Positions 31,308 to 40,473 of a DNA stretch of 64,000 nt are shown one piece after another. Made by a program: the position numbers and the translations under genes. The stretch covers positions 434,001-498,000 of the forward strand of contig JACKPW010000001.1 of the NCBI GenBank assembly GCA_024233215.1, in the 5' to 3' direction. The stretch comes from Verrucomicrobiales bacterium. Its GTDB lineage: Bacteria > Verrucomicrobiota > Verrucomicrobiia > Limisphaerales > J093. Every line of letters starts with the position of its first letter. The stretch's first letter is position 1. The notes under the pieces are model-generated. The model was not told the origin of the DNA, made no database searches, and worked only from the letters and a program-made list of their open reading frames with translations.

Positions 31308-33185
31308 ATGCCTGAAAGCGAAAACAGTTCCTCCCCTGCCGGGATCGAGCGTCCGAGCATGGACGTGGACATTGTCTGCGTCGGTTTCGGCCCGGCCGCC
31401 GGGGGGTTTCTCACGACCCTCTCCCGCCGGTTGCTCAACGACGACGGATCGCCACGCCACGAAAGCCCGTCCATGCCCGGCATGCCGCTGCAGGTCCTCT
31501 GCTACGAACGAGCGGATGACCTCGGCTTTGGCGTCTCCGGCGTCGTCACCAAGGGCCGCGGAATCAAAGCCAGCTTCCCCGATCTCGACCCCGCCCAAAT
31601 CCCCATGTGCGCCCCGGTCGGCGAGGAGAAGGTGCTCTACCTCCTGGACCCGGTCGGGGCGAGCCGACGCTCCTTCGCCCTGCGCGCGGCGGATGGTTTG
31701 ATCAAGGCGACCCAGTGGGCGCTGCCCTTTGAGAACCATGCGCTGGAGCTGCCCTGGACGCCGGATTTCCTGCACAAGAAACACGGCTTGGTCATGTCGC
31801 TCGGCCAGTTCAACCAATGGGTGGGGGCGCAGGTCATGGGCACCGGCACCGTGCAAATCTGGCCGGGAACCCCGGTGGAAAAGGCGCTGGTGCGCGAAGG
31901 CCGCGTGGAAGGGGTGCAGCTGCTCGACCAGGGAGTGGACAAGCAGGGCACCCCTGACGCCGCCTTCATGCCGGGCATGGAAGTCCGCGCCGCGTTGACG
32001 GTCATCAGCGACGGACCGGTAGGGGCGATCGGCCAGCAACTCGACACCGAACTTGGCCTGCCCGAGGGAAACCACGCGCGGGATTGGGCGGTGGGCATGA
32101 AATTCGTCATCGACCTGCCCGAGGACACCCCGCTGAAGCCCGGAACCGTGCTTCACACCTTCGGTTTCCCGGAGCCCGAGATCTTCGGCTTCTTCTATGT
32201 GCATCCGGACCGGGTTGCCTCGTTGGGCATCTTCGTACCGTCCTGGTTCGACAGCCCGATCCGCACCAGCTACCGCTATCTCCAGCACTGGATGATGCAT
32301 CCGTATCTCTGGCGCTACGTGAAGGGCGGTCGCCTCCGGTCCTGGGGCGCCAAGACGCTTCAGGAATCCGGGCGTCGCGGGGAGCCACACCTCGTCGGCG
32401 ATGGCTTTGCGCGCATTGGCGAGGGCTCTGGCAGCACCAACGTGCTGACCGGTTCGGGCGTGGATGAAGCGTGGGCCACCGGCACCCAACTTGCCGAGGC
32501 GGTCCTCGAACTGCTCGACGACAAGAAGCCCTTTACCAGGGAGAACCTGGAAGCCACCTACGTGAAGCGCCGACGCGAAGGCTGGGTCGAGCAGGAAGGC
32601 CGCGTCGCTGAGAAGTCGCGGGACGGATTCCAGCGCGGCGTGGTCACCGGCATGCTGGGGATGGCACTGACCGGTCTGAGCGGTGGCCGGCTCGCCGTGC
32701 CCGGACGTCCCCTGCGCCCCTACGAACGGATCCCGGCGCTGGAGGACTACTACCGGGGACGCATCCCGGCCGGGGAGATCCGGCGCATTCGAGACGAGTG
32801 CTACGCCAAGGGCGTTTCAGCCCACGCGGCCCTCATGGAACGTGCCGGGTGGCCCGAGATTCCGTATGACGGTCAGCTTCTGATATCGCAGCAGGACGCC
32901 CTGTTGCTCGGCGGGAAGGTGCAGGCCAATCCCGGTTTCGCGGACCATGTCACTTTCGCCTACCCGAACCTTTGCGAGCGGTGCGGAACGAAGGTCTGCG
33001 TGGAAGTCTGTTCCGGCCAGGCCATCACTCCGGGCGATGGCGGAGTGCCGGCATTCGACCGCGAGAAGTGCATCCACTGCGGCGCCTGCCTCTGGAACTG
33101 CGCCAGTGCCAACCCGGAGAACGTGGACCGGATGAACGTCCGCTTCCGCGCCGGCTCGGGCGGATTGCATTCGGCGGAAAACTGA
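31308..33185 (+). CDS. ETF:quinone oxidoreductase-like flavoprotein with C-terminal ferredoxin domain
   Basis: A 625-residue FAD protein. The dinucleotide motif DIVCVGFGPAAGG is near residue 21. GLVMSLGQFNQWV, DWAVGMKFVIDLPED and the C-terminal GSGVDEAWATGTQLAEA follow ETF-QO/FixC organisation. The last 70 residues hold CERCGTKVCVEVC and CIHCGACLWNC, a ferredoxin-type iron-sulfur site. Such enzymes pass electrons from electron-transfer flavoprotein to quinone at the membrane. No etfAB genes are nearby. ATG 31308 is chosen; the in-frame ATG at 31239 adds 23 unlikely residues. Confidence 0.85.
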   Translation: MPESENSSSPAGIERPSMDVDIVCVGFGPAAGGFLTTLSRRLLNDDGSPRHESPSMPGMPLQVLCYERADDLGFGVSGVVTKGRGIKASFPDLDPAQIPMCAPVGEEKVLYLLDPVGASRRSFALRAADGLIKATQWALPFENHALELPWTPDFLHKKHGLVMSLGQFNQWVGAQVMGTGTVQIWPGTPVEKALVREGRVEGVQLLDQGVDKQGTPDAAFMPGMEVRAALTVISDGPVGAIGQQLDTELGLPEGNHARDWAVGMKFVIDLPEDTPLKPGTVLHTFGFPEPEIFGFFYVHPDRVASLGIFVPSWFDSPIRTSYRYLQHWMMHPYLWRYVKGGRLRSWGAKTLQESGRRGEPHLVGDGFARIGEGSGSTNVLTGSGVDEAWATGTQLAEAVLELLDDKKPFTRENLEATYVKRRREGWVEQEGRVAEKSRDGFQRGVVTGMLGMALTGLSGGRLAVPGRPLRPYERIPALEDYYRGRIPAGEIRRIRDECYAKGVSAHAALMERAGWPEIPYDGQLLISQQDALLLGGKVQANPGFADHVTFAYPNLCERCGTKVCVEVCSGQAITPGDGGVPAFDREKCIHCGACLWNCASANPENVDRMNVRFRAGSGGLHSAEN

Positions 33186-33253
33186 GGGGTGACCATTCAC
33201 GTCAACAAGGACTGTTTCCGTGAAATCCGTGTCATCCCACATCGCCCTCAAGC

Positions 33254-33994
33254 TCATTGCCGCCGGATGATCGTGAAATCATCAAACCCCGTTGCGGCGT
33301 CGGCCTTTGTCCAAAGCCCCGCGTGTCCGGCCTCCGGAAAGGTCGTGTCGCGCACCCGGTAAAGCGGCTTGCCGTCGAGCAACACCGTGAACAGGTCTCC
33401 CTTCACGTCGACCGCCAGGGTGTGCCAGCCCTTGCCCAGCTTCGGCACGTTCATGCCATAAGTCCGCCCCTGCTCGACCAAAGGCAGGTCGGTCCGCACC
33501 CCCTTCTCCATCTTGTAGAGCACCACGTTGTCCTCCAGCGGATTGGCCCGGACGACGTAGTAGTTTGCCGCGTCCTTCAATCGCCACACCAACCCGCCGC
33601 CTTGATCGTGTTTGCCGGATGTCGGCCGCAACCGGACGGAAAGGAGACCGTCCTGCAACTCGACGGCCGTGGTCCAAGCCACATTGAAATGCCGGTTCGG
33701 ATTCGTGGCCTGCACTTGTGCCAGCACCTGTCCGGCATCCGTCGCAAGAACCTTCCATTCGGTCCGCCCTTCCCCGACGCATCCCTGTTGCCAGGCTGAG
33801 GGCAGCCTGCCGGGGGTGGCGTCCTCGAACCCGAATACCTGACGCTGCGCCGCCGGAATCCGTTCCCACCAACGCTCGATGCTGGGAGGGGTCGACGGCT
33901 CGGAAGCCGTGCTTTCACCGGCGTGGATGAACCAACCCGCAGCTGACAGTCCGGAGCCAAGGAGCAGCACCAGAACAAACCGACGTGATCTCAT
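33254..33994 (-). CDS. Secreted jelly-roll (DUF1080/LamG-like) protein
   Basis: A 246-residue protein with a signal peptide (RFVLVLLLGSGLSAAGWF). The mature region (VFGFEDATPGRLPSAWQ, SGKHDQGGGLVWRLKDAANYYVVRANPLEDNVVLY in parts, GWHTLAVDVKGDLFTVLLDGK) reads as a concanavalin-like beta-sandwich, similar to DUF1080 or 3-keto-disaccharide hydrolase families. Carbohydrate binding or cleavage is likely but unproven. Start at 33994 by the signal peptide. Confidence 0.7.
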   Translation of the reverse strand: MRSRRFVLVLLLGSGLSAAGWFIHAGESTASEPSTPPSIERWWERIPAAQRQVFGFEDATPGRLPSAWQQGCVGEGRTEWKVLATDAGQVLAQVQATNPNRHFNVAWTTAVELQDGLLSVRLRPTSGKHDQGGGLVWRLKDAANYYVVRANPLEDNVVLYKMEKGVRTDLPLVEQGRTYGMNVPKLGKGWHTLAVDVKGDLFTVLLDGKPLYRVRDTTFPEAGHAGLWTKADAATGFDDFTIIRRQ

Positions 33995-34302
33995 GCGCCC
34001 GAGAGTGACGAAATCCCAGATGGGGTTCAATGCCCCGCAAGCGGACGCAGCCTCCTCCCCCCCCTCCCCATGAACCGTCCCTCACCAATGGAGGGCCGAG
34101 TTCCACGAGGCCCTGACTTGACTCCAGGGACTCGCGGAGCCCGTCCCTCCAAGGAGGGTTCCAGGTCGCATTGCCTGCGCGTTCGCGAAAGGAGCTCCCC
34201 AGGAGCACCGACAGCCTTGTCCACGCATCACGCGGTCCTTCCGACCGGTTGGGAGGCCCACCCCCCATTGACCCGGCGCCGCTCGATGCTACCCTCACCG
34301 CC
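33995..34302. other. Intergenic region dominated by repeat family A
   Basis: No gene. About 97 of the 308 bases are repeat family A copy 2 (34069-34165). The rest is a G/C-rich spacer without a convincing promoter. Confidence 0.6.
34069..34165 (-). repeat. Dispersed repeat family A, copy 2
   Basis: Reverse-complement match to 1202-1299 with about ten differences. It lies between divergent genes. Confidence 0.85.
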
Positions 34303-34830
34303 ATGCTGACGGTTGATTGGGAACCGCGTTTTCGAAGGATCTTCGATCTCGCCGTGATGAACTACCGCGCCAAGGTGCGCGGGGCCGACGTGTTGTTTGG
34401 CCCGGAGGAGACGGCGTTCCTGAAATCCATCGGGTGCACCGCCCGGGAGCTGTACGACTTCGTCGAGGACTGGTGCGAATTCAGGGAACCATCGCCCGAC
34501 ATCGCGGTCAGACTCGCCGCCATCCGCCGGAACTACTTCCTCACCGAGCAGCACGGGCAGCCCAACGGCGCACCAATTCCCGAGACCGACTTCCCGGCTC
34601 GGGATGCGGAACTGGGTGGATTCCGCTGGCTGCCGCGAATCATCGCGAAAGCCCGGGCCAAGCTGCGGGGACAGTTGCCGCCCGACCTGATGTATGGCTG
34701 CGGTGGGGACCGGAACTTCCTGCGGCAGGTGCGCATCGACCCCGTCGAGTTTCTGCGACTGGTCTGGACTGCGGAGAACAACGACCGGCGCATTCTGGAG
34801 TTCGTTCGGGAGCGCGCGGGAGACCGCTGA
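34303..34830 (+). CDS. DUF5069 protein
   Basis: A 175-residue soluble protein. The region WLPRIIAKARAKLRGQLPPDLMYGCGGDRNFLRQVRIDPVEFL (in parts, about 107-150) matches the DUF5069 family as I know it. The N-terminal half has an EETAFLKSIGCTARELYDFVEDW segment. Function unknown. It is not tightly coupled to neighbours: 79 bp separate it from the next gene. Confidence 0.75.
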   Translation: MLTVDWEPRFRRIFDLAVMNYRAKVRGADVLFGPEETAFLKSIGCTARELYDFVEDWCEFREPSPDIAVRLAAIRRNYFLTEQHGQPNGAPIPETDFPARDAELGGFRWLPRIIAKARAKLRGQLPPDLMYGCGGDRNFLRQVRIDPVEFLRLVWTAENNDRRILEFVRERAGDR

Positions 34831-34909
34831 TTCTACTGACGGTTGCTCCCCCTGGTTTTTGCACGGTTTCACATTGCCGGCCCGGTCCGGTTGGCTCATT
34901 GTCTCCTCA

Positions 34910-35965
34910 ATGAGTCGTTCTGATCGCACCCATTGGCACCGTTACTCCCCAGTCGGATTGTTGGGACTCGCTCTCCTCCTGACTGGAAACGCGGTGGCGC
35001 ACGACCTTATCGAGGTTGCCGACCACATGGTTACCGCAGCCGATCGGTTCCTCCGGACGTTGACCCCGGGACAGCGGGCGCAGGCGACGTTTGAGTTCAC
35101 CGACGCCGAGCGGTTGAACTGGCACTTCATCCCGCGCGAACGCAGGGGGCTTCCACTCGGCGAAATGGCGCCCGAGCAGCAGCACCTTGCGAAGGCCCTC
35201 CTGGAGAGCGGGCTGAGTCACGGCGGCTTCCTCCAAGCCAGTACCATCATGACGCTGGAAACGGTGCTCCGCGACATCGAGAAGGGCAGCGGCCCCCTGC
35301 GCGATCCGTCCCGCTACTACGTGAGCATTTTCGGTCAGCCCGCACTGGACCGGGTCTGGGGCTGGCGCGTGGAGGGACATCACCTGTCGATCAACCTCAC
35401 GCTGAACGGGATCGACGGGATCAGCGCCACGCCGTCGATGTTCGGGAGCAACCCGGCGGAGGTTCGGGAAGGGCCGCTGACCGGTACCCGCGTGCTGGCC
35501 CGGGAAGAGGATCTGGGGCGCGCGCTGCTGGAATCGCTCACCGAGGAGCAACTCCGGGCGGCGATTCTGGAAGGCCGGGCGCCGAGCGACGTGATCCTCG
35601 GCCCCGGGCGCGAAGTCGAAATCCTCGAACCGCCGGGGTTGGGGGCCTACGCCATGACACCCGCCCAACGGGAGCGGTTGACCGCGCTCGTGAAGGTGTT
35701 TCTGGAGCGCCATCGTTCGGAGATCGCGGAATCGGAGTTCGGTCGCATCGAGGACGTGGGGATTGCCCGCATCCACTTCGCCTGGGTCGGCGGCACCCGC
35801 CCGGGCGAGGGCCACTACTACCGGGTCCAGGGACCGACCTTTATCGTTGAGTTCGACAACACCCAGAACCAGGCGAACCACATCCACTCCAGCTGGCGGG
35901 ACTGGCACAACGACTTCGGTGCGGACCTGTTGAAGGAGCATTACGAGTCCGAGGCGCACCGGTAG
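34910..35965 (+). CDS. DUF3500 secreted protein
   Basis: A 351-residue protein with signal peptide (GLLGLALLLTGNAVAH). It carries DUF3500-family blocks: ERLNWHFIPRERRGLPLGEM (about 68), DPSRYYVSIFGQP (about 131), WGWRVEGHHLSINLT (about 150) and the terminal NQANHIHSSWRDWHNDFGADLL. His and Asp clusters near the end (HIHSSW, DWHNDFG) look like a metal or active site, but no activity is established for the family. Confidence 0.85.
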   Translation: MSRSDRTHWHRYSPVGLLGLALLLTGNAVAHDLIEVADHMVTAADRFLRTLTPGQRAQATFEFTDAERLNWHFIPRERRGLPLGEMAPEQQHLAKALLESGLSHGGFLQASTIMTLETVLRDIEKGSGPLRDPSRYYVSIFGQPALDRVWGWRVEGHHLSINLTLNGIDGISATPSMFGSNPAEVREGPLTGTRVLAREEDLGRALLESLTEEQLRAAILEGRAPSDVILGPGREVEILEPPGLGAYAMTPAQRERLTALVKVFLERHRSEIAESEFGRIEDVGIARIHFAWVGGTRPGEGHYYRVQGPTFIVEFDNTQNQANHIHSSWRDWHNDFGADLLKEHYESEAHR

Positions 35966-36000
35966 TGAGGGCGAAGCGGACTGAGGTCAACCGACCCGGC

Positions 36001-36516
36001 ATGTCCGAACACACGGCAACGATTGACTGGACGCGCACGGATCCCAACTTCCTGGAGGGACGTTATTCGCGCGAGCACACCTGGCATTTCGATGGCGGAC
36101 TGACGGTGTCGGCCTCGCCTTCGCCGTCCGTGGTCCGCCCGCCGTTGTCGAATCCGGCGTGCGTTGACCCGGAGGAGGCGTTCGTCGCAGCGGTTTCGAG
36201 CTGCCACATGCTCACCTTCCTGCACTTGGCATCCCGGGCAGGGTTTCAGATCGACCGCTACCGGGACGAGGCGGTGGGGGTGATGACCCGGAACGAACTT
36301 GGCGTGCCCTGGGTGAGTGCGATCACGCTCCACCCCCAGATCAAGTGGAGCGGAGATCGGCTTCCCAGCCCGCCGGATGAGGCACTTCTCCATCATCAGG
36401 CACACGAACAGTGCTTCATCGCCAACTCCGTCAAAACGAAGGTGACGGTGGAAGCGGGGAAACCTGCGCCGACTGACGTCGGCTACGGGGCTTCCGGCAG
36501 GGCACGGACCACCTGA
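36001..36516 (+). CDS. OsmC-family peroxiredoxin-like protein
   Basis: A 171-residue protein. NPACVDPEEAFVAAVSSCHMLTFLHLASRAG holds the resolving and peroxidatic-region features (Cys near 50 and 64) of OsmC/Ohr relatives, and the terminal HHQAHEQCFIANSVKTKV holds a further conserved Cys. OsmC proteins reduce organic hydroperoxides. Its 3' end overlaps the convergent comB gene by 34 bp. The start is ATG 36001; an upstream GTG at 35965 would add 12 residues. Confidence 0.88.
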   Translation: MSEHTATIDWTRTDPNFLEGRYSREHTWHFDGGLTVSASPSPSVVRPPLSNPACVDPEEAFVAAVSSCHMLTFLHLASRAGFQIDRYRDEAVGVMTRNELGVPWVSAITLHPQIKWSGDRLPSPPDEALLHHQAHEQCFIANSVKTKVTVEAGKPAPTDVGYGASGRARTT

Positions 36517-37259
36517 TTCCGTTCCTGCACGGCGATCAAAGAAACCGAATCGCGGCGGGCACAGAAGGCAACGTCGTCGTGCAACATGGGCTTCTGGAGC
36601 AGACGTCTGCCGTTGAGCGACGCGGCCAGGGCCGCCTCCAGATCATCGGCACACGAGCGGAACAGATCGCGCGCGATCCGGGCACCGTCCGAGAAATGGC
36701 CGCGTCGCCAATCGGCGCCAAGACGATCCACCAGGGCTCCCGCCGCGAGCACGTCTTCGAGCGCCGATTCCTCGAACGTCCCGCTGCAGACGATCAGCAG
36801 GTGCCGGGACGGGATTGCGGCGATCCGGGTCGCGAGCGTCTCCAGGTTGAGGAGCGCACCGACAAAGACCCTGCCGGCGCCGGAGCAGGCCCGTAACGCC
36901 CGGGTCCCGTTCGTGGTGGTCATGACCAGTTCCCGACCCGACACGGCTTCCGGCGTGAACTCGCGCGGTGAGTTGCCGAGGTCGAAATCCACTCCCCCGG
37001 TTTGCTCCCCCCGAATGCGGACGCCGTGGCGCTCGCCGGCAAGCAGGACCTCCGGCCGGGCCCGGCGCAGGGCGAGCGCCTCGGGAATATCCGCCACCGG
37101 ATGGATTGCCTTCGCCCCGTTCGCCAGGGCCACGATCATGCTGCTGGTGGCCCGGAGCACATCGAACACCACGCAGGTGTGCTCGCTCAAATCCCGGTCG
37201 GGCAGGCGCTCGAAATCGGCCGGGGTGAAAAGGACGTCGAGAGTGCGTTCGTGAGTCAT
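36483..37259 (-). CDS. comB: 2-phosphosulfolactate phosphatase family protein
   Basis: A 258-residue Mg-dependent hydrolase. CVVFDVLRATSSMIVALANGAKAIHPV (about 30), LAGERHGVRIRG (about 70), FDLGNSPREFTPEAV (about 86), MTTTNGTRAL and VCSGTFEESALEDVLAAG are the ComB signature blocks. In archaea the enzyme makes sulfolactate for coenzyme M; in bacteria its substrate is usually unknown. It starts 5 bp after the 8-oxoguanine glycosylase stop, so the two are co-transcribed. The start is fixed by MTHERTLDVLF. Confidence 0.9.
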   Translation of the reverse strand: MTHERTLDVLFTPADFERLPDRDLSEHTCVVFDVLRATSSMIVALANGAKAIHPVADIPEALALRRARPEVLLAGERHGVRIRGEQTGGVDFDLGNSPREFTPEAVSGRELVMTTTNGTRALRACSGAGRVFVGALLNLETLATRIAAIPSRHLLIVCSGTFEESALEDVLAAGALVDRLGADWRRGHFSDGARIARDLFRSCADDLEAALAASLNGRRLLQKPMLHDDVAFCARRDSVSLIAVQERNQVVRALPEAP

Positions 37260-37264
37260 CGGGT

Positions 37265-38185
37265 TCAGGCAGCCGGGATCATCGTGCGACTCCGGTTTCC
37301 CCGGGTCCGCATTCGCAGATAGTGGAACAGGTATTGCTGGGCGTGCCCGCCGTACGGGCCGAAATGGGTTTCGCTGAAGTGCCGGAGGACGGATGGCCTC
37401 GGTCGGCGTCGCGGGAAGTAGAGTTCGTGCAGGGCGCGCAACACCCAGACGTCGATGGGAAACACCTGATCGAATCCGCCCGCAAAAAGCAGTACACAAT
37501 CGGCGATCTTGCGCCCCACTCCGTCGAGCGCCATCAAACGCGCGCGAGTGTCGTCCAGCGGCAACTGCCCAAGCGTGTCCAGGTCCAACCGACCTTCCGC
37601 CACCGCCCGGGCCGCCGCCAGCAGTCGCGGTGCCCGAAAGCCGGCCTTGCACTCGCGCAGTTGGGCCTCCGTGAGTTCCGCCAGTTGCCCGGGGCGTGGA
37701 AAGGCATACGCGGGCGGATGTCCCGCGGGCACTGCCACCGCATCACCAAACCGCTCGCAAAGCGTCGCGACAATTTGCCGGATTTGAACGATCTGCTTGG
37801 TCGCGGAGAGCATGAACGAGGCCAGGCACTCCCATGGTTCCTGTCGCAGCACGCGCAACCCGCCACAGGCCGCCACCGCCTCCGCAAGTGCGGGGTCGTC
37901 CGGAAACGTCGCGAGGATCGCCTGCAGGTCCACCCGCAGTTGCAGCGCCTCATTCAGCCAGTCCCAATCCTGCTGTGCCTCGGCGGTCTCCGCCACGATG
38001 GCTCCATCGCCCTCCCGGAGTCGCACCCAACGGGTGCCGACGACCCCTTCCCAGGCATCGCTGACACGCGTCCAGCGGAAGGCCTGCCCGCAACCAAGCG
38101 TGTGGTCCAGCGAGTAATCCCGGACCGGCCAATGCCAGGTGGTGGCGGCACGGTGGGTCGATGATGCTGAATTCGTCGGCTCCAC
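37265..38185 (-). CDS. 8-oxoguanine DNA glycosylase (OGG1/HhH-GPD type)
   Basis: A base-excision repair enzyme of 306 residues. The N-terminal domain has DYSLDHTLGCGQAFRW, and the helix-hairpin-helix has LMALDGVGRKIADCVLLF. Catalytic Lys226 and Asp245 (FPIDVWV) are 19 residues apart, exactly as Lys249 and Asp268 in human OGG1. I choose GTG 38185 because GGAGAG stands seven bases before it; the frame is open to 38329. A palindrome shared with 20769-20806 lies 25 bp upstream of the start. It is co-transcribed with comB. Confidence 0.92.
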   Translation of the reverse strand: MEPTNSASSTHRAATTWHWPVRDYSLDHTLGCGQAFRWTRVSDAWEGVVGTRWVRLREGDGAIVAETAEAQQDWDWLNEALQLRVDLQAILATFPDDPALAEAVAACGGLRVLRQEPWECLASFMLSATKQIVQIRQIVATLCERFGDAVAVPAGHPPAYAFPRPGQLAELTEAQLRECKAGFRAPRLLAAARAVAEGRLDLDTLGQLPLDDTRARLMALDGVGRKIADCVLLFAGGFDQVFPIDVWVLRALHELYFPRRRPRPSVLRHFSETHFGPYGGHAQQYLFHYLRMRTRGNRSRTMIPAA

Positions 38186-38209
38186 CCAACCGCTCTCCGG
38201 ACGACCTTT

Positions 38210-38233
38210 TGTTGCAGGTGCAACAGAAAGTTG
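38210..38233. promoter_or_regulatory. Palindromic operator, copy 2
   Basis: TGTTGCA-GG-TGCAACA is a perfect 16-bp palindrome (38210-38225), followed by GAAAGTTG. Positions 38211-38233 differ from 20781-20803 at one base. It is placed to control the 8-oxoguanine glycosylase-comB pair. Confidence 0.6.
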
Positions 38234-38273
38234 CAGGCCCCGCCTGGTGCGGCGGGCAGGAATCTCCTTTACC

Positions 38274-40451
38274 TCAACGCAGGTCACGGCAGACGAAGAT
38301 CTGGATCCGGTGCATGACACGGTCGCCATCCTGGATGTCGAACATCCCGAGGTCGGTGACGGAGTTGAACTCCGCGAGAATGTTCTGCGGGGCGTCGATT
38401 GCGGTCTTGTTTTCCACGACGTAAAGGGCGTTTTGCCCCACCCGATCGCGGTAGTCCGGGTAGAACCAGAACTGGTTCACGGGATGTTCCATGATCTGGT
38501 AGTAGACGAACGGATCGTCCCGGGTGCGGTCCCGGTGGCCGGGCAGGTAGAAGCTCAACTCGCCGGTGAGACCGTAGTGATCGGCGATGATGAAGACGGG
38601 TTTGCCGTCGGACTGGGCCAGTTTCCTCCGCTCGGCGTCCACCACCCGTGCGGCGTCCGACCACTGGCGGACCCGCCGCAGGGGATCCAGTTTGGCCGGC
38701 AATGGTCGGCCCGCGAACAGTGCCACCCACCTGGTTTCATGGAGCACGCCCACCATGAACCCGCCGAAGATGAGGCCGGCCACCAACCAGGGGCGCAGGC
38801 GGGACCCGATCTCCCGCCAGCGGGAATCGGCGTAGGCGACCAGCACACAGAACAGCGGGATGATGGCGGGGGCGATCCAGTTGGGATGTACCCGCGCCCG
38901 AACCGTGTAGAGCCAGTAGCCCAGAAAGAGCGGCGCGCCCATGGCAAGGAAATACATGAGCAGTGCGTCATGGCGGCGATGTCGCCAGACCTGGACGCAG
39001 GCCCAACCGATGGCGATGGCGAACACCGGATTCATCAGGAACAGGGTGGCGCCGGTGAACTCGCTGAAATAGCGAAAGACATCCCGGGCCTCCCAGGCAT
39101 GGGTCAAGCCCGCCCGGTCCTGCAGATGGGTGACCGTGATCCAGTCGTGCTGCGCATTCCAGACGACCACCGGCACGGCGGCGACGAGGGAAATGAGCAC
39201 CGCCAGCCAGGGCCCCGGCCGGCGGAGATGACGCCGGGCGTTGGGCCAGAGGCCGAGGAACAGGAAGAACGAGACCCACTGCAGCATCGCGGAGTACTTG
39301 CTGAGAAAGCCAAGCCCGCTCCAGACTCCCACCCACAACCAGTCGCGGGTGCGACCGTGCGTCTGCACGGCCTTCCAACCGTGGAGCATGGCAAGCGTCC
39401 AGCAAAGGACCAGCGGCGGATCAATGGTCATCAGCACCGATCCCACGGAAATGATGGGCGCCGTGGAAACGCAGAGGAGCAGGAAGAACCCCGCCCGGGC
39501 GCTGACCTCGCGGGCGAAGAAGCGCAACAGGGCCAGGCTCAACGCCGCGGTGATCACGGGCGAAAAGAAACGCACTCCCAGTTCGGTGTCGCCCCAAAGA
39601 TGCGTCCCGGCCCACTGCAACCAGGCGATCATCGGCGGCTTGCTGTAGTAGGAAAGCGCCAGGTGTTTCGACCAGACCCACTGATAGGCCTCGTCCTCGC
39701 TCAGTTCGATGACCCCCGAGGCGATGTAGGCCAACCGCAGCAGGAGCATCCCGGCAATAAACAGGTATCCCAACCGCAGCCACTGATGTTCGCGTGCGGC
39801 ATCGGGATCACGGACGGGCTTCTGACCGGGCACAGGTGCCAGGGGGTCACGCCGGATTTCCGCGCGAATCAACGAAGGCATGGCCCGCCACCAGAGCGGG
39901 AACGCACGGGGCCCCACCAAGGACCACAGCCATTCGAGCACCCGCACACCGCCCCCGCCCACGATTACGCCGAGGAGGGCGCCCGCCAGCACGTCCGAGG
40001 GGTAATGCACGCCGAGGTAGATGCGCGAGAAACCCACGGCTGCTGCAAGCGGCAGGAGCGCGATTGCCGTCCGGCGGTAGTACCAGAAGATCACCGCGAG
40101 GGCGGCAAACCAGTTGGCGGTGTGCCCCGAGGGCATGCTGTTGCCGTTGGCCGGACCGGCTACCAACCGCACTTCCTCCAGGGTCTCAAAGGGACGTGCG
40201 CGACCGATCCACGCCTTGAGCCAGCCGATCAGTTCGTGATTCACGACCCCCACGAGGAGGACTGCCAGCGCCAGGCAAATCCGGCCCCGCGGCCCCCCCT
40301 TCAGCAGGAGCCCCAAAGCCAGCAGGAGGATCAACGATGCGAGAACCGGACTTCGGCTCACCCACGGCATAAGCCCGTCCAGCGGCCGGCAAACCAGCGC
40401 CTGGTTGATCCAGCGAAAGACCGCCTCGTCCAGGTGCAGGAGCGGGTTCAT
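38274..40451 (-). CDS. Fusion of a PAP2-type lipid phosphatase and a GT39/ArnT-like glycosyltransferase
   Basis: A 725-residue polytopic membrane protein. Residues about 1-180 carry the three PAP2 motifs: KAWIGRARP, NSMPSGHT and SRIYLGVHYPSDV. Residues about 215-720 form a PMT/ArnT-like transferase, starting with the catalytic-loop sequence IELSEDEAYQWVWSKHLALSYYSKPP, with many helices and a soluble C-terminal domain. The transferase would use polyprenyl-phosphate sugars, and the phosphatase would act on lipid phosphates, so one chain may link donor-carrier recycling with glycosylation of lipid A or protein. ATG 40451 is preferred to GTG 40457. Confidence 0.88.
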   Translation of the reverse strand: MNPLLHLDEAVFRWINQALVCRPLDGLMPWVSRSPVLASLILLLALGLLLKGGPRGRICLALAVLLVGVVNHELIGWLKAWIGRARPFETLEEVRLVAGPANGNSMPSGHTANWFAALAVIFWYYRRTAIALLPLAAAVGFSRIYLGVHYPSDVLAGALLGVIVGGGGVRVLEWLWSLVGPRAFPLWWRAMPSLIRAEIRRDPLAPVPGQKPVRDPDAAREHQWLRLGYLFIAGMLLLRLAYIASGVIELSEDEAYQWVWSKHLALSYYSKPPMIAWLQWAGTHLWGDTELGVRFFSPVITAALSLALLRFFAREVSARAGFFLLLCVSTAPIISVGSVLMTIDPPLVLCWTLAMLHGWKAVQTHGRTRDWLWVGVWSGLGFLSKYSAMLQWVSFFLFLGLWPNARRHLRRPGPWLAVLISLVAAVPVVVWNAQHDWITVTHLQDRAGLTHAWEARDVFRYFSEFTGATLFLMNPVFAIAIGWACVQVWRHRRHDALLMYFLAMGAPLFLGYWLYTVRARVHPNWIAPAIIPLFCVLVAYADSRWREIGSRLRPWLVAGLIFGGFMVGVLHETRWVALFAGRPLPAKLDPLRRVRQWSDAARVVDAERRKLAQSDGKPVFIIADHYGLTGELSFYLPGHRDRTRDDPFVYYQIMEHPVNQFWFYPDYRDRVGQNALYVVENKTAIDAPQNILAEFNSVTDLGMFDIQDGDRVMHRIQIFVCRDLR

Positions 40452-40473
40452 GGTCACCGCCGGCGGGACGCCG

